NCBI GenBank assembly: GCA_947311845.1
Contig: CAMZMU010000041.1
Coordinates: 133,025,505 to 133,089,504, forward strand
DNA: 64,000 nt
Origin: Poa pratensis
Taxonomy: Eukaryota; Streptophyta; Magnoliopsida; Poales; Poaceae
Direction of reading: 5' to 3'
Position 1 is the stretch's first letter, and each line of letters starts with the position of its first letter. Under the pieces are notes generated by a model. It was not told where the DNA came from and ran no database searches. It was given only the letters and a program-made list of their open reading frames with translations. The position numbers and the translations under genes were made by a program. Positions 43,573-56,093 of the stretch are shown one piece after another.

Positions 43573-45204
43573 TGATGGCGTGTTAACGGTAGAGTGTTTT
43601 ATTACTTCCCAGCAACAGCATCAGAAGATCTGCTTGTTGACCGTGACAACACACGTTCGTTGGGAGACCCCAAGAGGAAGCTATGATGTAGCGCAGCAGC
43701 AGTTTTCCCTTGAAATATGACCAAGGTTTATCGAACCAGGAGGACACGGAGGTTCTTCAGAAGGTTGTCAGCGGCGCAACTGACGTGGAACCTGCACACA
43801 ACACAAGCAAACTACTTTGCCCCAACGAAACAGAGAGGTTGTCAATCTCTCCGGCTTGCTGAAAATAAAGCATTAAACGTATTGTGTGGAAAACAGTAAT
43901 GAGTGCAGAAAGTAACAGAGAACAAATGATTGCAGTTGGTGGTTTTATCAGTATGAGGAAATGGACCGGGGTCCACAGTTCACTAGTGGTGTGTCTCCAT
44001 AAAAGATAACTAACATGTTGGGTAAACAAATTACAGCTGGACAATTGACAAATAATGAGCGCATGACAATGCAATATATGACAAGATGATTATTATGAGA
44101 TTTAATTGAGCATTACAACAAAGTACATAGACTTGCTATCTAACGCATCTATGCCTAAATAATCCACCTTCCGGTTTGCATCCGCACCCCTTCCGGTATT
44201 TAGTTGTAATCAACAGATTATTGCATGAAGTAAAGTGTGTAATGTAAACAATGCAAATGACACGTAGACAATGCATCATTGTTTTATCCCTAGTGGCAAC
44301 AGCACATCCACAACCTTAGTCATTTCTGTCATCTCGAGCCCAGATTACTGGAGGCATGAACCCACTATCTAGCATAAATACTCCCTCTTGGAGTTACAAG
44401 CATCTACTTGGCCAAAGCATCTACTAGCAACGGAGAGCATGCAAGATCATAAACAACATAAATAGATAGATTGATAAACAACTTGCTCATAGTATCAATA
44501 TTCATCGGATCCCAGCAAACACAACATGTAGCATTAAAATAAGATGATCTTGATCATGTTAGGCAGCTCACAAGATCTAAACATGGAGGTACAAGGTGGA
44601 GAGACAACCATCTAGCTACTTCTATGGACCCGTAGTCCAAGGATGAACTACTGACGCATCACTCCGGAGGCAGGCATGGCGGTGTAGAGGCCTCCGGTGA
44701 GGATCTCCCCTCCGGCTGGGTGCCGGGAAGAGCTTCAGAACCCTCCTGATCTAGGGTTGACGACGGCGGCGGTGACGGAACTTTTCGTGGAAAATGATCG
44801 GTGTTTTTAGGGTTTTCAGGACATCGGGAATATATATGCGAAAGGGCGGCGTCGGAGGGCACCCGAGGCGGCCACGCCAGGGCTGGGCACGGGCCCACCC
44901 CCTGCCGCGCCCAAGGGTGGCGTGGCTGCCTCGTGGCCCCACTCCATCTCCCCTTCTGGCTTCTGGAGTCTTCCGATGAGATATTTGCACACGTTGATTT
45001 TCGTCCAATTCCGAGAATATTTTGCGATTAGCTTTTCTGAAAGAGAAAAACAGCAGAAAACAGGAACTAGCACTTCGGCATCTTGTCAATAGGTTAGTCC
45101 CAGAAAATGCATAAAAATGCTATGAAGTGTAAATAAAACATGTAGCAATTGGTATAATAACAGCATGGAACATAAAAAATTATAGATACATTTGAAACGT
45201 ATCA
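43573..45204 (-). repeat. 3' LTR of the gag-only element
   Basis: TGATGGCG...CGTATCA as read on the plus strand. About 95% or more similar by eye to 59269-60261 over the shared length. Confidence 0.88.
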
Positions 45205-45552
45205 AGCATCCCCAAGCTTAGTTCCTGCTCGTCCTCGAGTAGGTAAACGATAAAAACAACATAATTTTTGAAGTGACATGCTACCAACATAATCTTGATC
45301 AAATAGTAATGCAAAGCACATGAACTAAATGAAGTGATCCAAGTCAATGGTCTATAGTTTGCTAACAAGTAAACAAGGAGTAAACCAAATGAATCATACA
45401 AGTGCAAACTTTCATGAATAATACTTTGGAGACAATGGAGCTATAAGAGTTTGCATAAAAGTTAGCTCACAAAGCAATAGATTCTAAATGAAAGTGTTTG
45501 ACTAACACAAAAGAAGATTTAGTTTCAGCACTGGCTTCAACTTTAACATGTT
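45205..45552 (-). other. Interior 3' end of the gag-only element
   Basis: Polypurine tract then non-coding AT-rich sequence. Continues at 56094 after the nested element. Confidence 0.7.
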
Positions 45553-48500
45553 TGTAATACCCCGAAAATTTAGGCCAAATTTTCAAATTATTTTTGGACG
45601 CCGGAAAACTTTTTCTAGTTTTTAAAAAGTGTTTCCTAAAATCTTTCGAGACGATTTGACTTAGAGTTTGCTCTCACCTGAAATACCGGAGGACTCCCCT
45701 ATCCATTTCTAGAAGACACGCCCAAAAATATTTCATACTCCAATCCAATATTTTTAATTTCGGAGTTAACTGTTAAATGTCGGCTCCGATCCCAATTTTA
45801 TTTGGTCAACTTAGGAGTCTCGGAAAATTCTCATAATTTAGGGAGTTGCATTTTTTGCATTTCCTACACTTCTCCCGTTGAACTCAAACTCATTCGAGCA
45901 AGTTTTGACCTACTTCCTTTGTAAGCCGAAAATCGATGTCGGTACGCGACTTAGCGGACTTTTGCGAAACCATTTTTTCCACACCACCAAATGAGCTCAA
46001 ACATCCTGGACACCCTCCTTGTACCAAACATAGGCAGTGGTGAAATTTTGGGATTTTTCTGAGATGTGCAGGACCCCTGTCATTTCGTCGAGCACGTTCG
46101 GTGCTTTTGGTTTTCTGGAAAATCTAGTTTGCAAAGTTTGGAATCCTTGAGTGATTCTTGTTTTGTTGTGTTTCTCTCGTAGTTACGAACCCAGCGGTGG
46201 AAACCGTTTTCCTTTTTGACCTCCAAGTCACCGGGAACGCGACGATGCCGCCCGTGGCGCCCTCCAAACGCCAGAGCGCGCATGTCGGCGTCCTGCGCGT
46301 TCCTATTCCTCCGGTTCCCCTTGCTGTTCCCGTGTCCCAGCCCAACCCAGCACTCTCCTGCTCCCCTGGCTCAGACCGGAGTCACCCTATCCAGCCCCGT
46401 TCCTATCCCTTGCCATTGATTGCCTTGAGACAAACCGTTGCACTGGTGAGTATTCAAGCGCCGCGAAGTCCGTTGTCTGTATCCTCACGCCCCGAGCAAA
46501 CCCAAGCCTCTCCCTAGCACCACCACTTGCTCACTCCCTTTCCCTGGCTCTCTCACTCTGGTTTGCTCAAGGGTCGGGCTGCTCTCGGTGGAAAACCACC
46601 GAGGTGGGCACCGTCGGTCTGCGGACCGAGCAAGCTCACCGCAGCGCCGCTGCTTGTCCAAAGCAGCAGGGTAGCCTCCCCTTGTCCCTAGCCACCCATC
46701 CCCGGCGTCGAATCAGCGATGAAATTTCGGTTCCTTTTTTTTCTCGGAGTTGGCCGCCATGGCCGAAGCGGCCGAGCCTCCCCCAGCCGCCCTGGACGCC
46801 TCCCCCGAGCGCGGCACTGCCCCACGACCTCGCCGCCGTCCACGGCCGGTCGCCGAGCCGCCTGCCACCGTCGGCGACCGCCCGTGCCTTCTGCACGGCC
46901 GAGCATATCGAGCTCGCGCGCGACGCGTGCGGAGCGTCCCCAACGCCGAAGACACCTTCCCCGGCCGCGGTGCGCCGCCGCCGCTGCGTCCCCGCCGTCA
47001 GCCGGCAACCCGGCCCTCCCAGTGGCCGGCGTCGACGACGTCCGCCACGACCGTGTGCGCGTACGCAAGCCAGAGCAGAAGAACAGTGAACCAATCGTTC
47101 AATTTGTGCTAGTACAAAGCGCACTGCCTGCTTTACGCTTTCATGCTTTGAAAGCGTATTTCCGAAAAAGTCGCGACCAGCCCAGCCCAGCTCAGTTTCG
47201 GCCCGTTCTGTTTTTTCGAGCTGAGCAGCAGATAGCTATCCATCGCACGTAAATATCTTTTGAACCGTAGCTTCGTTTGGAGTGATTCAAATTTATAAAT
47301 TCCTATTTTGAAGGGATCTGTCCAGTGGTACAGGTCTTACCTTTTTGTAAAATACTTGTATACTCAGCACCCGTGTATGCGTGTATAGGTGTTTCCCGCG
47401 GTACCGGCAAGCCGAGACCCTAAACCGTGACGTTCGTGACCCTCCAAGCCAAACGGTGTCGATCTTCGCAGGCAAGCTAACCACTTGCTATGACCAGTCT
47501 TGTAATATTATTTGTTCGTATTGTTCATATTACCATGTCATATCTGTGCATCTCGTTGCGTGTCATCTGTAAACTGTGCGTCATGAGATATCATGACTTT
47601 GACATCTACTTTCCGTAGAGTTGTGGTGTTGTGTTTGGGGTTACCACTTCCCATTCCCGAGGCGATGGACTGGGGGAACCGCCACAGCCAGCGGAGTGGG
47701 GAACTATACAACTGTGCGCCTCGCCCTTGCGTCGCTTTGTTTGCTTCTTCTTCTTCGCCGAGGTGAGGAGCGGACGAATATCGTCTTATGATCCTCGGAG
47801 TTGGGGGCATTGCCAAAAGAGTTATTTGCTTCTTCTCCCTCCGTCAAACGTGGTTGGCGTAATCCCGCCTGGACTGCGACGCTTGGGACATTTGCTTTCC
47901 ATTTGATTCTTTTTGCCAAGATTGCTGACACCACGTCGAGGTAATCCTCGAGTGGAATCGATGCTTTCTTTCTTATGAATGCTTTTCGGTTCATTTTGGG
48001 AGACTACATGCCCTACCAACTTTGGTAGTTGATCTGTGATGGCGCTGGCCAGAGGTATCTCCGCCACAGTCACCCGTTCGACGCCAACAAACTATGCTAG
48101 CTTTTGTAGATGATCTGCGAGGGCGCTGGCTGGAGGAACCGGCACAGTCGTCCGATTGACCCACTGTGCTATTTTTCTGTGAACACTGATTCGTGGTGGC
48201 GCCGGCTGGAGGAACCGCCATAGTCACCCGGTCAATACAAACAAACTATTGCTTGAAATATTATGTTGCTAATGTCTTGATGTTTGTTGATATATATTAT
48301 TATGATATTTTGATTGTTGTGCTGGACTAATCCTTGGTCATTTGGACTTGTTATGATGAAACTTGATTAAATGAAACACCCCTCCAAACAACGATAGGGT
48401 CAGTCCATGGTGCCACTAATCTGAACTTTGAAAGCAGGACCATCGTCGTCTCACGGAGGACCGTGACCTAGTAGGTTGTTGAGCCCCTTTTGTGCCATCC

Positions 48501-49725
48501 ATTGGGCGAAGTCGTTCGGTTGTGCTGTCCGAGGGTAGAGGTCGATAGGCACGGGCTCGACTGTGATAGGGAGTCCAGAGCTAGGCATACCGGTAGCGCC
48601 GGGGGATGTGCCGGATTTACTTGCCCGTTGTGCCACGCGCATAGGGTGGTGCAGGAGAGTGTCTTAGCAAGTGGACCGTCATGTGAGTGTATTTTGCTTA
48701 GTACGACTTTGGGTGTGAGAAACCTGGAGCATCGGCTGAGTAGGGTGCATTCTGATAGGTGGGAAAGCAAACTCTCGAGAGACTCAACCTAGCAAGCTAG
48801 CCTCGTTCCTGGGATATGGAACAACAGTTCAGTGTCGGTCACACTGTGTGTCTTTGTCGTGTCAGGAGGTTAAACTTAAGCTCTGTTTGAAAGAATTAAT
48901 GAATGACCTGATCTCAGTAAATGAACAATAAGATGATGCAGCGAATGTTGCCTTGAGATGTTGACGGTTACCCATGATATAGGATGGCGGTGTGATCGTT
49001 GGGAGCCTAGAGTTAGGCCTGAGCCAACATCAACCGTGCATGCACAGAATGAAAAGATGAGGCCAGTGGGCCTAGCAGGGATCACAGGTGATGTTGTGTA
49101 TTATTTGGTACCAACTGGTACACTCGTTTACTCGTCACAGGTAATCTCTTTGTTTGATTGCCGGTGCACGATCCAACCCCACCTGGCTTGGACTCTGTAC
49201 TGGTGATACCCCGTTGTTGCTTATGCCATGTTTTGCTTGTGATATCATGCTACCTTTATGTTATACTGTATATTTGTCTGTCTAGAGTACACACTTGACA
49301 TGTGTAGTATTTTATTTCCAATGTATAACTTGTTGCATGATTGACTGACTGTTCATGTCTTGTGGTTACATTACTTACGAGTACGTCATTGTACTCAGAC
49401 TGGCTTTTCATCTGGCCAGACTTAGCCAGAAGATGGAGCAAGAGTGTGCTAGGATCAGTAGCCCTGCCAGATACATGTGAGTGGAGCCGCTCCAAGCCGT
49501 TGACTTAGTCGTCTTCCGCTGCCAGTTAAACTCTGTCCTGAGCCATGCTTGGCAAGATACTCTGTAATGCCTCGATGGCCTTGTAAACCATTTGTAGCAC
49601 TTCTTGTGCCTGATTGTGTAATGATTTTCATTATGTTGCACTGTCGTGACGTGCGGCCAGATATCTTGGACTGGCGCACGGGGCGACCGCCTCTCTGGTG
49701 ATTTGTCCCAGGGAGGGGTGTCACA
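45553..49725 (+). repeat. 5' LTR (4.17 kb)
   Basis: Includes a GC-rich tract at 46600-47080 and low-complexity coding-like frames that I treat as LTR sequence. Confidence 0.9.
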
Positions 49726-49729
49726 GACG

Positions 49730-49741
49730 TGGTATTAGAGC
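49730..49741 (+). other. Primer-binding site of the 10.5-kb element
   Basis: TGGTATTAGAGC, four bases after the LTR end. Confidence 0.85.
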
Positions 49742-50077
49742 ACCAGGCTGGCTGTAGACTACCCTAGCATGGAAGCCCCGCCTTACTTTTGTCGACAGTG
49801 AGCCCGATGGATTTAACCCATCTCCGCCTAACCGGCATGGCTGGTGTCGGTCCACAGTAAGGTGCAGTAGGACGTGTCCCATTCCCTGAGAGAGGCTCGC
49901 CGGTTTCTTCCATGAGATGGAGCCGACACAACCCAGCTTATATGAGACCCAGTCCTAGCTGCCATTTATCCCCACCCTCGCCTGCTATCCGTGGCAACCC
50001 AACTCTCTTGAAGAAGGATCCCGCAAAGGAATCCCGCGTTCTCATCTCATCCTACACCCAGATCCAGAAATACTCCG

Positions 50078-50842
50078 ATGGCGAACCCCAAGGTCGTCCT
50101 AGAAACCACTGCCGAGGATCATGGCGGATTTCCACTGATGCTTTGGAAGGCCATCTGTGTTCTTCTTGGTTGGCCTGCTCGCCCTCGGTACGTGGTGTTC
50201 GAGAACTCACTCTCGCCTGCCGGGAGTGACTTTCGGGCAGACGTGCATGTCGGCTCGTGTCCGTTGGGCACAAGTCCATCTTACCTGATCCAAGGTAGGA
50301 GCATGGCCACTCTCAGTCAAGCCATCCAGGTAGCGGCCTGGGAAGGTCTCGTCCGCCTGCGGTACTCGGAACCGGCAATGGCGAAAAGTTGAGCTTTCCA
50401 CCTTCTCCCAGCCAGACCCCAGCATGGTGCGGAGGCTATTCAAACTCCCATTGGAGAGGAAGTCGACCCTGCCGTAATCACCCTCGTCACCTACGGAGCT
50501 GCAATGACAAGGCTCGGCCATTCTCTAATTGAGGAACTCATGACCACAAGGCGCAACCTTGGTTGTGCTCGCATGCAACTGAGACGAGCAAGGAACCTAC
50601 CTACCCTCGACCATGGGCAAGCTCAGGGTACGGGACTCCCGTTCCCAGATGATTTGCTGGAACGCAGTCTTGATGCATCTGTGACACAAGCACTAGCCCG
50701 AGTTCAGCAGCACCCCCAAGAGCGAGGTATAATCCTCGAAGGCGTGTCAGCAATTCCCCACCCCGCGGAAGATGGAGATGTGGACACCACTCTTCGTCTC
50801 GGCCGCGCTCCACCGACTACCAGAGGCCGTCAAGCTGAGTAG
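50078..50842 (+). pseudogene. Unknown ORF of the 10.5-kb LTR element, one internal stop
   Basis: Starts ATG 50078 (MANPKVVLETTAEDHGGFPL). Reading continues in one frame to the stop at 50842, with a single TGA at 50390-50392 (AMAKS*AFHLLP). 254 codons if read through. Not a gag I can match: a mixed alpha/beta-looking N-terminal part with RPRYVVFENSLSPAGSDF and RSMATLSQAIQVAAWEGLVR, then a charged helical C-terminal part (LMTTRRNLGCARMQLRRARN). It sits where gag-pol would be. ORFs of this kind occur in some non-autonomous cereal LTR elements, with no known function. CGA-to-TGA or TGG-to-TGA would explain the stop. Confidence 0.55.
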
Positions 50843-51909
50843 AACCCTGTTTAGGTAGCCTGAGTGGCGCTTGTATGTGGTAGGTGAGAATCAGCGAGGT
50901 TGTTTGTTTTCTTGTGTTAGCTTGTAATGTAAGTTGTTGTATGCTTTCTGGTTGATGTCGAATCAGCCCGTAATAAAACATGGAGTTTCGATTCTCTTTG
51001 TTAACCACTTGGTTGACACATGATGGAATATCGTGTCTTTTTTTCAGATAAAGGTTTTTGAAGAAATGACAGATCACTTAAAACAGGAACTGTATATGTG
51101 AACCCAGACGCATATGCCCACCTGTAAATTAACCCAAACATTGAATGCCATTACTTTCTATTACGAAGGATATTTTTGTGTGTGTTGCACAAGCTTAACC
51201 ATTAAGTGGAAAGTATTTGATGAGACACTGTAACCACGGTGCCCGCTCACTTGATGTTAACTCGTGTGTAGGTTTGAAAACCACCTACTTGGTGTTATAC
51301 ATGGTTCCCCACTTGGGACGGATCATGTGCCACACGCAAGTAAAAGTTTTTGTCGAGTGTTTAGTAGATGTTGTGTGCTTGATAACCGGTATGGTTGAAA
51401 TGATTATGCCATACCACTACAAATAATTTTGGGGAGAGCCCTATCCCACAGTGTCTGTGAGCCGATTATCGGTGGCACAAATATTTTATTTTAAAAGAGA
51501 CCCTGTTATTTTTCAAAACCTGTGTATGCATGAAAATGAATATACAGCTTTTCTAAAATAAAACCGTAAACTTTGTTTTTCCCAAACTTGAGGTAATTTT
51601 TGCCTAAGATAAATATTTGGTTGTTGGTTGATAGTTTCGTTGTAGATCTTGCTTGATCTTGCCATGTTTGTGTCTGAGTGAGCAAAAACCTTAGATTTAA
51701 TTTTTAACCATGGTGGTAGATCCTATGTTGATTGTTGGTGTGAGCCCCTGCCATGCCATCTTTTAAATGCATAGAGTATGGTAGAAATATCATACTGTTT
51801 TTAATAAAAATCTTGTGGAGTGTTAAACTCTAATATTTTGTAGAAAAAGTTTTAATTGGGGTATAAACGGATCATTCAAGAATTATCTTGAATAACTCGG
51901 CGAAAGGTT
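50843..51909 (+). other. Non-coding interior 3' part of the 10.5-kb element
   Basis: No gene. Ends in CTCGGCGAAAGGTT, the probable purine tract before the 3' LTR. Confidence 0.6.
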
Positions 51910-54900
51910 TGTAACACCCTGAAAATTTAGGCCGAATTTTCAAATTATTTTGGACGCCGGAAAACTTTTTCTAGTTTTAAAAAAGTGTTTCCTAAAATCT
52001 TTCGAGACAATTTGACTTAGAGTTTGCTCTCTCCTGAAATACCGGAGGAATCCCCTACCCATTTCTAGAAGACTCGCCCAAAAATATTTCATACTCCAAT
52101 CCAATATTTTTAATTTCAGAGTTAACTGTTAAATGTCGGCTCCGATCCCAATTTTATTCGGTCAACTTAGGAGTCTCAGAAAATTCTCATAATTTAGTGA
52201 GTTGGATATTTTTGCATTTCCTACACTTCTCCCGTGAACTCAAACTCATTCGAGCAAGTTTTGACCTACTTCCTTTGTAAGCCAAAAATCGATGCCGGTA
52301 CGCGACTTAGCGGTCTTTTGCGAAACCCTTTTTTCCACACCACCTAATGAGCTCAAACATCCTGGACACCCTCCTTGTACCAAACATAGGCAGTGGTGAA
52401 ATTTTGGGATTTTTCTGAGATGTGCAGGACCCCTGTCATTTCGTCGAGCACCTTCGGTGCTTTTGGTTTTCTGGAAAATCTAGTTTGCAAAGTTTGGAAA
52501 CCTTGAGTGATTCTTGTTTTGTTGTGTTTCTCTCGTCGTTACGAACCCAGCGGTGGAAACCGTTTTCCTTTTGGACCTCCAAGTCACCGGGAACGCGACG
52601 ATGCCGCCCGTGGCGCCCTCCAAACGACAGAGCGCGCATGTCGGTGTCCTGCGCGTTCCTATTCCTCCGGTTCCCCTTGCTGTTCCCGTGTCCCAGTCCA
52701 ACCCAGCAGTAACCCAGCTCTCTCCTGCTCCCCTGGCTCAGACCGGAGTCACCCTATCCAGCCCCGTTCCTATCCCTGGCCATTGATTGCCTTGAGACAA
52801 ACCGTTGCACTGGTGAGTATTCAAGCGCCGCGAAGTCCGTTGTCCATATCCTCACGCCCCGAGCAAAGCCAAGCCTCTCCCTAGCACCACCACTTGCTCA
52901 CTCCCTTTCCCTGGCTCTCTCTCTGGTTTGCTCAAGGGCAGGGCTGCTCTCGGTGGAAAACCACCGAGGTGGGCACCGTCGGTCTGCGGACCGAGCAAGC
53001 TCACCGCAGCGCCGCTGCTCGTCCAAACCAGCAGGGTAGCCTCCCCTTGTCCCTAGACACCCATCCCCGGCGTCGAATCAGTGAAGAAATTTCGGTTTCG
53101 GAGTTGGCCGCCATGGCCGAAGCGGCCGAGCTCGCGCTCGTCGCGCCCCTCGCGCCGAGCCTCCCCCTGCCGCCCTGGACGCCTCCCCCGAGCGCGGCGC
53201 TGCCCCACGACCTCGCCGCCGTCCACGGCCGGCCGCCTGCCGCCACCTGCGACCGCCCGTGCCTCCTGCACGGCCGAGCAAGTCGAGCTCGCGCGCGACG
53301 CGTGCGGAGCGTCCCCGACGCCGAAGACGCCTTCCCCGGCCATGGTGCGCCGCCGCCGCTGCGTCCCCGCCGTCAGCCGGCGCCCCGGCCCTCCCAGTGG
53401 CCGGCGTCGACGACGTCCGCGACGGCCGTGTGCGCGTACGCAAGCCAGAGCAGAAGAACAGTGAACCAATCATTCAATTTGTGCTAGTACAAAGCGCACT
53501 GCCTGCTTTACGTTTTCATGCTTTGAAAGCGTATTTCCGTAAAAGTCGCGACCAGCCCATCCCATCTCAGTTTCGGCCCGTTCTGTTTTTTTTTCGAGGT
53601 GAGCAGCAGATAGCTATCCATCGCACGACAATATCTTTTGAACGGTAGCTCCGTTTGGTGTGATTCAAATTTGTAAATTCCTATTTTGAAGGGATCTGTC
53701 TAGTGGTACAGGTCTTACCTTTTTGTAAAATAATTGTATACTCAGCACCCGTGTATGCGTGTATAGGTGTTTCCCGCGGTACCGGCAAACCGAGACCCTA
53801 AACCGTGACGTTCGTGACCCTCCAAGCCAAACGGTGTCGATCTTCGCAGGCAAGCTAACCACTTGCTATGACCAGTCTTGTAATATTATTTGTTCGTATT
53901 GTTCATATTACCATGTCATATCTGTGCATCTGGTTGCCTATCATCTGCAAACTGTGCGTCATGAGATATCATGACTTTGACATCTACTTTCCGTAGAGTT
54001 GTGGTGTTGTGTCTGGGGTTACCACTTCCCATTCCCGAGGCGATGGACTGGGGGAACCGCCACAGCCAACGGAGTGGGGAACTATACAACTGTGCGCCTC
54101 GCCCTTGCGTGGCTTTGTTTGCTTCTTCTTCTTCGCCGAGGTGAGGAGCGGACGAATGTCGTCTTATGATCCTCGAAGTTGGGGGCATTTGCCAAAAGAG
54201 TTTTTTGCTTCTTCTCCCTCCGTCAAACGTGGTTGGCTGGACTGCGACGCTTAGGACATTTGCTTTCCATTTGGTTCTTTTTGCCAAGATTGCTGACACC
54301 ACGTCGAGGTAATCCTCGAGTGGAATGGATGCTTTCTTTCTTATGAATGCTTTTCGGTTCATTTTGGGAGACTACATGCCCTACCAACTTTGGTAGTTGA
54401 TCTGTGATGGCGCTGGCCAGAGGTATCTCCGCCACAGTCACCCGTTCGACGCCAACAAACTATGCTAGCTTTTGTAGATGATCTGCGAGGGCGCTGGCTG
54501 GAGGAACCGCCACAGTCGTCCGATTGACCCACTGTGCTATTTTTCTGTGAACACTGATTCGTGGTGGCGCCGGCTGGAGGAACCGCCATAGTCACCCGGT
54601 CAATACAAACAAACTATTGCTTGAAATATTATGTTGCTAATGTCTTGATGTTTGTTGATATATATTATTATGATATTTTGAATGTTGTGCTAGACTAATC
54701 CTTGGTCGTTTGGACTTGTTATGATGAAACTTGATTAAATGAAACACCCCTCCAAACAACGATAGGGTCAGTCCATGGTGCCACTAATCTGAACTTTGAA
54801 AGCAGGACCATCGTCGTCTCATGGAGGACCGTGACCTAGTAGGTTGTTGAGCCCCTTTTGTGCCATCCATTGGGCGCAGTCGTTCGGTTGTGCTGTCCGA

Positions 54901-56093
54901 GGGTAGAGGTCGATAGGCACGGGCTCGACTGTGATAGGGAGTCCGGAGCTAGGCATACCGGTAGCGCCGGGGGATGTGCCGGATTTACTTGTCCGTTGTG
55001 CCACGCGCATAGGGTGGTGCAGGAGAGTGTCTTAGCAAGTGGACCGTCATGTGAGTGTATTTTGCTTAGTACGACTTTGGGCGTGAGAAACCTGGAGCGT
55101 CGGCTGAGTAGGGTGCATTCTGATAGGTGGGAAAGCAAACTCTCGAGAGACTCAAGCTAGCAAGCTAGCCTTGTTCCTGGGATATGGAACAACAGTTCAG
55201 TGTCGGTCACACTGTGTGTCTTTGTCGTGTGAGGAAGTTAAACTTAAGCTCTGTTTGAAAGAATTAATGAATGACCTGATCTCACTAAATGAACAATAAG
55301 ATGATGCAGCGAATGTTGCCTTGAGATGTTGACGGTTACCCATGATATAGGATGGCGGTGTGATCGTTGGGAGCCTAGAGTTAGGCCTGAGCCAACATCA
55401 ACCGTGCATGCCCAGAGTGGAAAGATGAGGCCAGTGGGCCTAGCAGGGATCACAGGTGCTGTTGTGTATTATTTGGTACCAACTGGTACACTCGTTTACT
55501 CGTCACAGGTAATCTCTTCGTTTGATTGCCGGTGCACGATCCAACCCCACCTGGCTTGTACTCTGCGCTGGTGATACCCCGTTGGTTGCTTATGCCATGT
55601 TTTGCTTGTGATGCCACGCTACCTTTATGTTATACTGTATATTTGTCTGTCTAGAGTACACACTTGTCATGTGTAGTATTTTATTTCAAATGTATAACTT
55701 GTTGCATGATTGACTGATTGTTCATGTCTTGTGGTTACGCTACTTGAGTACGTCATTGTACTCAGACTGGCTTTTCTTGTGGCCAGACTTAGCCAGAAGA
55801 TGGAGCAAGAGCGTGCTAGGATCAGTAGCCCAGCCAGATACCTGTGGAGTGGAGCCGCTCCAAGCCGTTGCCTTAGTCGTCTTCCGCTGCCAGTTAAACT
55901 CTGTCCTGAGCCATGCTTGGCAAGATACTCTGTAATGCATCGATGGCCTTGTAAACCATTTGTAGCACTTCTTGTGCCTGATTGTGTAATAATTTCCATT
56001 ATGTTGCATTGTCCTGACGTGCGGCCAGATATGATGGGCTGGCGCACGGGGCGACCGCCTCTCTGGTGATTTGTGCCAGGGAGGGGTGTCACA
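51910..56093 (+). repeat. 3' LTR (4.18 kb)
   Basis: Copy of 45553-49725 with scattered substitutions and a few indels. Confidence 0.9.

Larger units (their letters stand above)
45553..56093 (+). mobile_element. 10.5-kb non-autonomous LTR element with 4.2-kb LTRs
   Basis: 5' LTR 45553-49725, 3' LTR 51910-56093, both TGTAAYACCC...GGGGTGTCACA. Primer-binding site TGGTATTAGAGC (49730-49741), one base off the initiator-tRNA complement. The interior (2.2 kb) has one broken ORF of unknown function and no pol. Flanks are ATGTT (45548-45552) and ATATT (56094-56098), a target duplication with one mismatch. LTRs differ by roughly 2-4% in samples I compared. Open frames in the GC-rich LTR parts (46080-47250 and 52420-53650) occur twice because the LTRs are copies; none is recognisable as a protein. 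Confidence 0.92.

Noticed and set aside
46080..47250. Several GC-rich ORFs on both strands
   Set aside because: They lie in the 5' LTR and recur at 52420-53650; Ala/Arg/Pro-rich with no domain.
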